Shown piece after piece: positions 28,940 through 37,770 of a DNA stretch of 64,000 bases (the first letter of the stretch is position 1; each line of letters starts with the position of its first letter). This DNA is from Oscillospiraceae bacterium (GTDB taxonomy: Bacteria > Bacillota > Clostridia > Oscillospirales > Acutalibacteraceae): NCBI GenBank assembly GCA_012520505.1, contig JAAYOC010000021.1:143218-207217 (forward strand), in the 5' to 3' direction. Position numbers and translations under genes: made by a program. The notes below the pieces were generated by a model. It ran no database searches, was not told the origin of the DNA, and worked only from the letters and a program-made list of their open reading frames with translations.

Positions 28940-30693
28940 AGATAGTAATCGGTGAAGGTAGCTGTGGTCTTGCAGCTGGTGCCGGTAAGGTTCATAGCAG
29001 ACTTGATGTTCTTTTTTCTGAATCTAACCCTGCAAATGCTGAAGTTACGATTACAGGTTGTAATGGTATGTGTTTTCTTGAACCAATTGTTGATATTTAT
29101 GATGATGGTGGTGAGCTTCACAGGTTTGTACACATTAAAGAAAAAGATGCTGAAGTAATTCATGATGCAGTTTGTAGCAATGATCTTTCAAAGCTTGATT
29201 CTCTTCGTATTTCTGACGAAGATGCATCTTTCTTAAGTCAGCAGACTCGTATAGCACTTCGTAACTGCGGTAACATTAATCCTATGAGTATTGATGAATA
29301 CATCGCAACAGGCGGATATGTTGCTCTTGAAAAGATTCTTAAGGGTATGAGCCAAGATGATGTAATTGATGAAATCGACAAGTCAGGTCTTAAGGGTCGT
29401 GGTGGTGCCGGTTTCTCAACAGCTTTTAAATGGAGGGCAGCAAAAGCTGCTGATGATGCAGAAAAATATCTCATTTGTAACGCTGACGAAGGCGACCCGG
29501 GTGCATTTATGGACCGTGCAATTATTGAAGGTGATCCACACGCACTTGTAGAAGGTATGCTTATCGGTGCTTATGCAATTGGTGCATCCGAGGCAATTAT
29601 TTATGTACGTGCTGAGTATCCTCTTGCAATTAAACGTCTTGAAAATGCCATAAAAGAGGCTACGGAGCGCGAATATCTTGGTAAAAATATTTTTGGCTCA
29701 AACTTCTCATGTTCTATGAGGATAAAGGCTGGTGCTGGTGCATTCGTATGTGGTGAAGAAACAGCTCTTATCGAGTCACTTGAAGGTAAGCGAGGTATGC
29801 CACGTCTTAAACCTCCGTTTCCGGCACAGTCCGGTTTTTGGTTTAAACCTTCTAACATAAATAACGTTGAAACATATGCAAACGTACCATGGATTATTGC
29901 AAATGGTGGAAATGCTTTTGCAGCAATGGGTACCGACGATTCAAAGGGTACGAAAGTATTTGCATTAACAGGTAAGATTAAACGTGGTGGACTTGTTGAG
30001 ATACCAATGGGTAAAACACTTCGTGAAGTAATTTACGACATTGGTGGCGGCATCCGTGGCGACAAGGAATTTAAGGCTGTTCAGCTTGGTGGACCTTCCG
30101 GTGGATGTGTACCTGCATCGCTTCTTGATACAAAGATTGATTATAAGACACTTGGCCAAACAGGCGCTATCATGGGTTCTGGCGGAATGGTTGTTATGGA
30201 TAAAACAACTTGTATGGTAGGTATGGCTAGGTTTTTCCTTGACTTTACGGCTAAAGAGAGTTGTGGTAAGTGCGTACATTGTCGAATAGGTACAAAGCGC
30301 ATGCTTGAAGTTCTTGATAGAATTGTTAAAGGTGAAGGAAAAGATGGAGACATCGAAATGCTTGAGGACCTTTGCATTGCAGTTAAAGACGGTGCTCTTT
30401 GTGGACTTGGACAAACAGCTCCGAACCCTGTTCTTACAACAATTCGCTATTTCCGTGAAGAAATGGAAGCTCATATTGCTGAAAAGCGTTGTCCGGCAGG
30501 CGAATGTGTAGACCTTATCACATACTCAATCGATAAAGATAAATGTATCGGTTGTAGTCTCTGTGCTAGAAAGTGTCCAACTGAGGCAATCACCGGTGAA
30601 ATTAAATCACCATTCGAAATAGACGTAGATAAATGTACTAAGTGCGGTAACTGTAGAACAGTTTGTAAGTACGAAGCAATTTTAGTTAAGTAA
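28936..30693 (+). CDS. NuoF-like FMN/NADH-binding subunit with C-terminal 2x4Fe-4S (StnB-like candidate)
   Basis: GLKGRGGAGFSTAFKW, CNADEGDPGAFMDR, GAGAFVCGEETALIESLEG, ESCGKCVHCRIGT, CIGCSLCARKCP...CTKCGNCRTVC. Confidence 0.95.
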   Translation: MKIVIGEGSCGLAAGAGKVHSRLDVLFSESNPANAEVTITGCNGMCFLEPIVDIYDDGGELHRFVHIKEKDAEVIHDAVCSNDLSKLDSLRISDEDASFLSQQTRIALRNCGNINPMSIDEYIATGGYVALEKILKGMSQDDVIDEIDKSGLKGRGGAGFSTAFKWRAAKAADDAEKYLICNADEGDPGAFMDRAIIEGDPHALVEGMLIGAYAIGASEAIIYVRAEYPLAIKRLENAIKEATEREYLGKNIFGSNFSCSMRIKAGAGAFVCGEETALIESLEGKRGMPRLKPPFPAQSGFWFKPSNINNVETYANVPWIIANGGNAFAAMGTDDSKGTKVFALTGKIKRGGLVEIPMGKTLREVIYDIGGGIRGDKEFKAVQLGGPSGGCVPASLLDTKIDYKTLGQTGAIMGSGGMVVMDKTTCMVGMARFFLDFTAKESCGKCVHCRIGTKRMLEVLDRIVKGEGKDGDIEMLEDLCIAVKDGALCGLGQTAPNPVLTTIRYFREEMEAHIAEKRCPAGECVDLITYSIDKDKCIGCSLCARKCPTEAITGEIKSPFEIDVDKCTKCGNCRTVCKYEAILVK

Positions 30694-30705
30694 GGAGGGA
30701 TAACT

Positions 30706-32733
30706 ATGGCTATTAAATATACAATTGACGGTATAGAAGTAATTGCTGAGCAAGGCGAAACAATACTTTCATCAGCAACAAGAGCAGGCGTAGAAATCCC
30801 TACTCTTTGCTTCTCAGATAAAACAGCAATTTACGGCGCTTGTGGAGTATGTGTAGTTGAGGCTGAAGGCGTGCCAAAGCTTCTTCGTGCATGTTCTGCA
30901 ATTCCACAGGATGGTTATGTTGTTCGTACAGATACTGAGCGCGTTCTTCGTGCCAGAAAAACTGCATTTGAACTTCTCCTTTCTGATCATACTGGCGACT
31001 GCCGTGGACCTTGTAAGCTTAAGTGCCCGGCAGGTACAGACTGTCAGAAGTATGTAAATGAAATTAAAGATGGAAAATATTATGATGCAGTTGCAACCAT
31101 ATATGATGTGTTCCCACTTCCGGCTTCAATTGGTCGTGTATGTCCACATCCTTGTGAAGATGCTTGTCGTCGTGAATTGGTAGAGGAGCCAATCTCAATC
31201 GCATTTCTTAAGGCTTTTGCAGCAGATAAGGTGCTTGCATCAGACAACAAGTATAAGATCACTACAGGTGCCGATTCAGGTAAGCGCGTAGCTATCATTG
31301 GTGGTGGTCCTGCAGGTCTTACAGCGGCTGTAAAACTTCGTGAATACGGTCATGCTGTAACAATCTTTGATCAGCAACCAAAGATGGGTGGTATGCTTCG
31401 TTATGGTATTCCACAATACAGACTTCCAAAAGAAATTCTGGATGCTGAGATTGCTATCATTGAAGAGGCCGGCGTTGTTATGAAGAACAACGTTAAACTC
31501 GGAAAAGATATTCAGTTTAATGAAATTGTGAAAACATATGATGCAGTTCTTGTTGCTATTGGGGCTTGGACTTCAGTTCCAATGTCAGTACCTGGCGAAG
31601 ATCTTGATGGAGTTCTTGGTGGTATTTATTTCCTTGAGAAACTCGGTCATGGTGAAAGACCGGTGGTAGGCGAGAAGGTAGCAGTTTGCGGTGGTGGTAA
31701 CACAGCAATGGATGCTTGCCGTACGGCAGTTCGTCTTGGTGCAAAAGAGGTTTACGTAGTTTATCGTAGAACTCGTAATGAAATGCCGGCAGCAGACATA
31801 GAAATCGAAGAGGCTGAGGAAGAGGGAGTAATCTTCAAATTCCTTACAAATCCAATCGAAATCTATGGTGAAAACGGAAAAGTTACAGGTATGAAACTTC
31901 AAAAGATGGAACTTGGTGAACCGGACGAGTCCGGACGCCGTAGCCCTGTTGCAATTCCTGGTGCTACAGAAGACATTAAAGTTGATAATGTTTTCATGGC
32001 TATTGGTCAGGTTGCAAACTGTGAAGGTGTTGAGGGTGTTGAACTCACAAGAAAGGGAACAATTCTTTGTGATGAAATGACTTTCCGTACAAATATTCCT
32101 AACGTATTTGCAGCCGGTGACGTTACAAACTGGGGTGCTGGAATAGCAATTGAAGCAATTGAAGAAGCAATTAAAGCTGCATTTTGCATTAACAACTTCC
32201 TTGAAGGTGATGAGGTTCGTTATAAGGCTACTTATTTTGTAGAAAGAGAAGTAACTCCGGAAGAGTTTGAAGACCGCGAAAAGCAGCATAGAGAGAAAAT
32301 GCCAGGTCCTACACCGGAAGAAAGAATAAAGAGTTTTATGCCGGTGTATGATGGCTTTACGGAAGAACAGGCTAGGGCAGAGGCTTCCAGATGTCTTGAG
32401 TGTGGTTGCCACGATTACTATGATTGTAAGCTTATTAAATATGCTAACTGGTTTGACGTAGAACCTGCACGTTTTGGTGGTTCTAAGCGTGAGAGACCAC
32501 TTCTTGAAATTGCAGATGTAATTGAGCACAATGCAGATAAGTGTGTTCTTTGCGGACTTTGCTATAGAACTTGTGAACAGGTTGAAGGAAAGACCTTTAT
32601 CGGTCTTTACAATAGAGGATTTGAAACTGTAATCAATCCAATGTTCCCAAGAATAGAAGCGGCAGCTTACTGTGCAACTTGTGGTAAATGTGTAGACGTT
32701 TGTCCAACAGGTGCAATGAGGAAAAAGTTTTAA
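30706..32733 (+). CDS. GltD-type FAD oxidoreductase with N-terminal 2Fe-2S and C-terminal ferredoxin domain (StnA-like candidate)
   Basis: CGVCVVEAEG 2Fe-2S; CRGPCKLKCPAGTDCQKYV; RVAIIGGGPAGLTAAVKL; VAVCGGGNTAMDACRTAVRLGA; CVLCGLCYRTCE/CATCGKCVDVCPTGAM; no H-cluster motif seen. Confidence 0.92.
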   Translation: MAIKYTIDGIEVIAEQGETILSSATRAGVEIPTLCFSDKTAIYGACGVCVVEAEGVPKLLRACSAIPQDGYVVRTDTERVLRARKTAFELLLSDHTGDCRGPCKLKCPAGTDCQKYVNEIKDGKYYDAVATIYDVFPLPASIGRVCPHPCEDACRRELVEEPISIAFLKAFAADKVLASDNKYKITTGADSGKRVAIIGGGPAGLTAAVKLREYGHAVTIFDQQPKMGGMLRYGIPQYRLPKEILDAEIAIIEEAGVVMKNNVKLGKDIQFNEIVKTYDAVLVAIGAWTSVPMSVPGEDLDGVLGGIYFLEKLGHGERPVVGEKVAVCGGGNTAMDACRTAVRLGAKEVYVVYRRTRNEMPAADIEIEEAEEEGVIFKFLTNPIEIYGENGKVTGMKLQKMELGEPDESGRRSPVAIPGATEDIKVDNVFMAIGQVANCEGVEGVELTRKGTILCDEMTFRTNIPNVFAAGDVTNWGAGIAIEAIEEAIKAAFCINNFLEGDEVRYKATYFVEREVTPEEFEDREKQHREKMPGPTPEERIKSFMPVYDGFTEEQARAEASRCLECGCHDYYDCKLIKYANWFDVEPARFGGSKRERPLLEIADVIEHNADKCVLCGLCYRTCEQVEGKTFIGLYNRGFETVINPMFPRIEAAAYCATCGKCVDVCPTGAMRKKF

Positions 32734-32821
32734 TTAGATAAGAAAAAATTCTAATTAAATAAGAAAAAATGCTTAGCATAGATAAATCTTAATTAGAAGT
32801 AATTAAAAGAAACTATTAAAT

Positions 32822-32860
32822 AAAAAGAGCGGTTCAATATTGAATCGCTCTTTTTAATTT
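32822..32860. terminator. Bidirectional terminator between convergent genes
   Basis: aaaaagagcggttcaatattgaatcgctcttttt. Confidence 0.88.
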
Positions 32861-32875
32861 TTCTATTAAATTTTC

Positions 32876-33307
32876 TTATTTTAAGAATTTATCTATTAGT
32901 CCATAGAGTTTTTCAAAGGCTTCTTCATCGGACTTTTTTGCTGCATTGTCGATTGAATATTTAAAGTGTCCTTTTATTATTACTCTAGCGGTACTATTAA
33001 CTGATGAGGCGATAGCTGCAAGTTGTACCAGTATATCGTTTGCATTTCTATTATCAGTCACCATGCGTTTAACTGATTCAAGATGTCCAACTATTCGAGA
33101 AAGTCTGTTTAAGATAACTTTTTGTTCGTCTTTAGAATGGCTTACCGGATGATAACTTGAAGAGGTTGTCTTAACAGGAGATATAACAGTTTTGTCTGCA
33201 TCAACTTCGGTTACTATAAATTCTCCACTGTCTTGTAAGTCTTTTGCAATTTTTGAAATAATTTCTTCTGCAGTGCCATCGCTACAGTCAAGATGAAGAG
33301 TTTTCAT
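32876..33307 (-). CDS. CsoR/RcnR (DUF156) family regulator with N-terminal LarC-like extension
   Basis: VILNRLSRIVGHLESVKRMVTDNRNANDILVQLAAIASSVNSTARVIIKGHF; N-term MKTLHLDCSDGTAEEI. Confidence 0.8.
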   Translation of the reverse strand: MKTLHLDCSDGTAEEIISKIAKDLQDSGEFIVTEVDADKTVISPVKTTSSSYHPVSHSKDEQKVILNRLSRIVGHLESVKRMVTDNRNANDILVQLAAIASSVNSTARVIIKGHFKYSIDNAAKKSDEEAFEKLYGLIDKFLK

Positions 33308-33456
33308 TTAATTTAGTCGTCCTTTTTGATTAGTTGTCTTTTAATCAAGCTTTCGGCAAATTTTTAATAACATTCCTGCACGTCATGAAATCTTTTAATC
33401 CTTGGCATAAACTTTATATTTTAAAAATTTTTTGCAACTTGACTTAAAAATCAATG

Positions 33457-36400
33457 TTATTCAGACACAGAATTGTCGCTATACACTTCTTTTAGTGTGG
33501 ATGATGTATCAATAGTTCCTATGCCGAAATCATCTGCATTAATATTTCTAATGAAGATGGTAATTTTTTGTTCGCGAGTTCCATAAACAATTGTTACTTC
33601 AGCAAAATTCCTTTCCCCACGATTTGATTTGAAATATTTTATTAGATAAGCAGAATGGTTTTGGAAATATTCAGTAAGCTCGTCAAGATAGGTTAGACGT
33701 CTAAATGCTGATTGATCTTCTTCAGCAATAATAGCATTTTTAATTTCGACAGAGAGTTTTGAGTAATCTAGTTTTTCGGCATCCCAAATATAGTTTTCAA
33801 AACTCTTACCGCCAATAATTTGAACTTCTTCTGTGTTACAGTCAACAGAATAGCAGTAGTCAAACATTGCAAGTGCATAGCTTAACCTATATGCATATTC
33901 GTTTAGGTTCTTTTCAGTTTCCCTAAATTCGTTAACTGATGATTTGAACAGGTAAACTGTTTCGTCTTGACCATAACCAAAAGGCTTAGCAATTACCAAT
34001 ATTTCTTTCCACACATAGTCCTCAGATCCAGGGAATGCTCTTTCCTGGAAAGCTACTTGGAATTGAGTCATTTCCTTGTCATTGTAGAAATTTATGAGTC
34101 CTTCTAGGCTAAGAGTTTGTCTTACTGTTTCTCTGTCAGTTTCTTTGATGAATGATTGAATCATATTCTCAACATAGAGAGAATATTTACCTTCAAAACT
34201 CTTAGGGTAAGGGTTTTTATTTGTAAAGTCAGCACAATCAAAGAGATCCTTTTTTAACATTATACGAAATACAGCCTCAAATACATTTGAAAAAGCAACA
34301 TCAGTAACGTAGTGTTGAAGCTGGAGATTAACCTCTTTAATTTTTTCTTCGGTTATATCTTCAACTGTGAGGAGTATTTTTTCAGTTGAGTCTCCTTGTA
34401 CAGAGAAAGTTGCAACATAATAAGAATAAGTTGAAACTTTCCTTGAAGGTTTAGCTTGAACTTCCACTATAATGCTTTCTTTATTTTTTGCCTCCATAAA
34501 ATATCGCCTTAGATGTTCAATACTACAAACAGTTGCTAGAACTTCCCTATAATCAGGATGAAGAAGATTTTCGACGATAAATGAAAGGAGCACATCAAAC
34601 TCTTTAACATCTTTAACAGCTTCAAGAATTACTGAATGTGTTTCAAGAAATTCAACTGTTGCATTAGTTAAATCAAGCTCGAATACAGCACCATTAAAGT
34701 GCGAGTATGCAGCTGAAAAACGTTTCTGCATAGTTTCAAGTATTTCTTCTGTCTCTTTGTAGTCATCAATGATATTAAAGTAAGCAAAAAAGATTTGGCT
34801 GTCTGTACGCCCACCACGGGCTTTGATTATATGAAGTTTCATCCAAGAATAAGAACCATCTTTTCTCATATGTCTATATTCAAAACCGAGGTCTGAATTT
34901 GTTTTGAAATGGTTTGAAAGGAAAAGTGGATTTAGGTTTGTTTGTACCATTTCAAGGTCTTTCGGATGAACATATTTTGGAGCAAGTTCTTGAGTGAAGG
35001 CTGAATAGAAACCACGCTCAGGGATAGCATCAAACCTAACATTTTTATCGCCTGGATAGTAAATATGGTAAATGTTGCCACCAGTATTAATTTCAACAAT
35101 TGCAGCATATGCTTTTCTAAGAGTGTGCTCTATGCTGCTTGAAAGTGGCATGTCAAGAGGAACTACTTCGAATTTATCAAAGTCGTGGTCGTAACCAGAG
35201 TCTGTATCAAGATTTTCATTATCAAGCTTCTCTTCAAATTCAGTGAGAGGAAGAGGTTTTGAATAAATATAACCTTGAATTAAAGTACAGCCTACGAGTT
35301 TGAGGTATTCAGCTACATCAAGTGTTTCAACACCTTCAGCTACAGTTTTAATACCAAGGGAGCGGGCCATAGCAATAACACTTCGAATGATTGAGCGATC
35401 ACGTTCTGCATTTTCGCTCTCCCTGAAGAAAAGTTTATCGAGTTTTAAAGTGTTAACAGGTAGTTCTTTAAGGATATTAAGCGAAGAATAACCGGAACCA
35501 AAGTCGTCCATTGAACAAGTAAAACCGTGTTTTTGTAAATCAACAATGGTTTCTTTAAAGAGTTTCTCATTTTCGAAGAATATGCTCTCTGTAAATTCAA
35601 GTTCAATTAAACCATCAGGTATCTCATATTTATCTTTTATTGCGATGTATGATTCTCTAAAATTAAGCATCGTAATTTCAACAGGAGAAATATTTAGTGA
35701 AATTGGAACAACAGGAAGTCCATCGTTAAGCCTCATTCTAATGAAACGAGATACAACTTCCATAACGTAGAGATCTATGTTATGAACAAAGCGATTTTGT
35801 TCAAAGATAGGGATAAACTTAATAGGTGGTACGACACCCTTTTCAGGATCAATCCAGCGGATAAGTGCTTCACCACCGGCAAGCTTACCGTTGATAGTTC
35901 TGTATTTTGGTTGAATGTAGACTCTAAATTCACCATTTTTAAGTGCGTCATACATTTTAGCTTCAATATCTTTTTTCTCGATCTGCGCATTATGAACGGA
36001 GATGTCATATATGGCAATACCTGTATCGAGATATTTAATTGAATGGAGAGCTACAAGAGCTCTGTCATAAAGAGCATTAATAGACATTTCATCAATGTCA
36101 CCCGGGAGAATTTTATATACTCCCATTTGTGTTTCAAGACGAATATGTGCTTCAGCAAGTGGTTTAATTGTACTGATACGATCTGTCAATTGATAAATGA
36201 AATGATTTGTATCAGTGTTACCTAAATCTCTTTTAGTGAGGATTACAAATTTATCACCCGAAATACGTGCGAAAAGCTCATCCTCAAGAAGGAGATTGTT
36301 TATCTCTTTAGTAATTTCAACAAGTATAAAATCTCCGGTATCATATCCGAAAGTATCATTGATATAGCGGAAGCCTACCATATCTACACAACAGATATAG

Positions 36401-37479
36401 TATTCACCACTTCTATCTTTTACTAATTTTTCATGAGCTTCTTCTTTAAATTTTGAGAAATTAGCGAAGCCGGTTAAAGGGTCAAGGAAAGCTACAGTTT
36501 TAACTCTAATGTTTGATGCACCAATAGTCTTATAATATCTGTAAGATAGAATAACAACAGACAGCAGGAACATCAGCGATGTTAAAACTAAGAAAGTAAG
36601 AAGCATACCTGTTTGACTAAACAATGAGTTTACCGGAAGAATTCTAGCAATATATAAACCGGAAAGGTCTTCAACAGATGCATATGCTACACAGTAATTT
36701 TTACCGTCGATAGATATTGTTGCAATTTCAGAATCAACAAGTGCATTTTTATTTTCAAGAAATACAAGTTGACTATCGTACTTGTGTTCTTCTATAAGCT
36801 TGAAAAAGTTATCTGTTTCAAAAGTACCGGAATGGTAGTCTTTAGTGCTAAAGAGAATAGAACCTTTTTTGTCAACGATAATGTTTAAACTATTGTCTTT
36901 GTAAAGCTCGGTCGGGAAGAGGTCGTTGAAAACTTTACCATAGTTGTACATTCCAACAATATAACCATGAGTTTTTCCGTCGATTTCAACTATTCTTGTG
37001 TAATGAACAAAATCTTTGCTGATTCCTTCAAAAATATTTGTAACAAAGAAGTCTGTTTCACCAATTGCTTTTTTAAAGGACTCAATATTTGAAATTTTAC
37101 CAGTCTCGCCAGTAGAGGAGATATAATCGCCATCTGTTGTAAAAAACGTCAATGAATAGCAGTTGTTTGGAATAACTTCGTTAAAAAAATTAGTTAAATT
37201 TTTTCGTGTCATTTCTTTTTTATCTTTTTCAAAAGTTTGCATAAATTCAGAATGGACAAAATCCATTTGAGAATTATCGGATATTATCACCTTTGAAAAG
37301 CTGGTAGCGGAACTGATAGCTGATTTTAAAACTGCATCAGCCGCATTTAGAAATAGTCTGTTATAGGTAAATGTAATCATTAAAACATATGCAATGACGA
37401 AAAGTATAGCAACAAAAACTGAAGTTAAACTAGTTTTTGTGATGCTTCTTTCTTTCTCTTTCGGCATAGATGTGTGCAC
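33457..37479 (-). CDS. Large membrane GGDEF (degenerate)/EAL protein with N-terminal extracytoplasmic sensor and C-terminal PAS-like regions
   Basis: RISGDKF in place of GGDEF; GGEALIRW, DDFGSGYSSLNILKELPVNTLKLDK, TVAEGVET EAL motifs; two TM segments. Confidence 0.93.
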   Translation of the reverse strand: MHTSMPKEKERSITKTSLTSVFVAILFVIAYVLMITFTYNRLFLNAADAVLKSAISSATSFSKVIISDNSQMDFVHSEFMQTFEKDKKEMTRKNLTNFFNEVIPNNCYSLTFFTTDGDYISSTGETGKISNIESFKKAIGETDFFVTNIFEGISKDFVHYTRIVEIDGKTHGYIVGMYNYGKVFNDLFPTELYKDNSLNIIVDKKGSILFSTKDYHSGTFETDNFFKLIEEHKYDSQLVFLENKNALVDSEIATISIDGKNYCVAYASVEDLSGLYIARILPVNSLFSQTGMLLTFLVLTSLMFLLSVVILSYRYYKTIGASNIRVKTVAFLDPLTGFANFSKFKEEAHEKLVKDRSGEYYICCVDMVGFRYINDTFGYDTGDFILVEITKEINNLLLEDELFARISGDKFVILTKRDLGNTDTNHFIYQLTDRISTIKPLAEAHIRLETQMGVYKILPGDIDEMSINALYDRALVALHSIKYLDTGIAIYDISVHNAQIEKKDIEAKMYDALKNGEFRVYIQPKYRTINGKLAGGEALIRWIDPEKGVVPPIKFIPIFEQNRFVHNIDLYVMEVVSRFIRMRLNDGLPVVPISLNISPVEITMLNFRESYIAIKDKYEIPDGLIELEFTESIFFENEKLFKETIVDLQKHGFTCSMDDFGSGYSSLNILKELPVNTLKLDKLFFRESENAERDRSIIRSVIAMARSLGIKTVAEGVETLDVAEYLKLVGCTLIQGYIYSKPLPLTEFEEKLDNENLDTDSGYDHDFDKFEVVPLDMPLSSSIEHTLRKAYAAIVEINTGGNIYHIYYPGDKNVRFDAIPERGFYSAFTQELAPKYVHPKDLEMVQTNLNPLFLSNHFKTNSDLGFEYRHMRKDGSYSWMKLHIIKARGGRTDSQIFFAYFNIIDDYKETEEILETMQKRFSAAYSHFNGAVFELDLTNATVEFLETHSVILEAVKDVKEFDVLLSFIVENLLHPDYREVLATVCSIEHLRRYFMEAKNKESIIVEVQAKPSRKVSTYSYYVATFSVQGDSTEKILLTVEDITEEKIKEVNLQLQHYVTDVAFSNVFEAVFRIMLKKDLFDCADFTNKNPYPKSFEGKYSLYVENMIQSFIKETDRETVRQTLSLEGLINFYNDKEMTQFQVAFQERAFPGSEDYVWKEILVIAKPFGYGQDETVYLFKSSVNEFRETEKNLNEYAYRLSYALAMFDYCYSVDCNTEEVQIIGGKSFENYIWDAEKLDYSKLSVEIKNAIIAEEDQSAFRRLTYLDELTEYFQNHSAYLIKYFKSNRGERNFAEVTIVYGTREQKITIFIRNINADDFGIGTIDTSSTLKEVYSDNSVSE

Positions 37480-37770
37480 CTCCAGGGCAGAAAATTAGAT
37501 GTAAAATTTGATACAAATTAATACAAAGTTAAATGTAAAAATTAGATACGTTTCATTATAACATTTATTATAACAATTTATAACTCAAAAGTACACACTA
37601 AATTATAACAAATTGCTTAATAAATAGTAGAAAATTAGAGGGTTTTAGTTTATTTTGAATAATAAAATTGACAATGAGGTTTCAGGGTGATAATATAACC
37701 TTGTGCTATTTTTATAAAAATTACAGCAATTTTTATCCAAATTAATTAAATTCACAATGGAGGGTTAATT

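Noticed and set aside
31585-32529. 314-aa minus-strand ORF
   Set aside because: Antisense shadow of the GltD-like gene; composition low in acidic residues and rich in F/S/C/N, no RBS or domain logic.
28936-32733. Electron-bifurcating [FeFe]-hydrogenase HydABC
   Set aside because: NuoE/NuoF subunits fit, but the large subunit is GltD-like with no H-cluster cysteine motifs; StnABC-like fits better.
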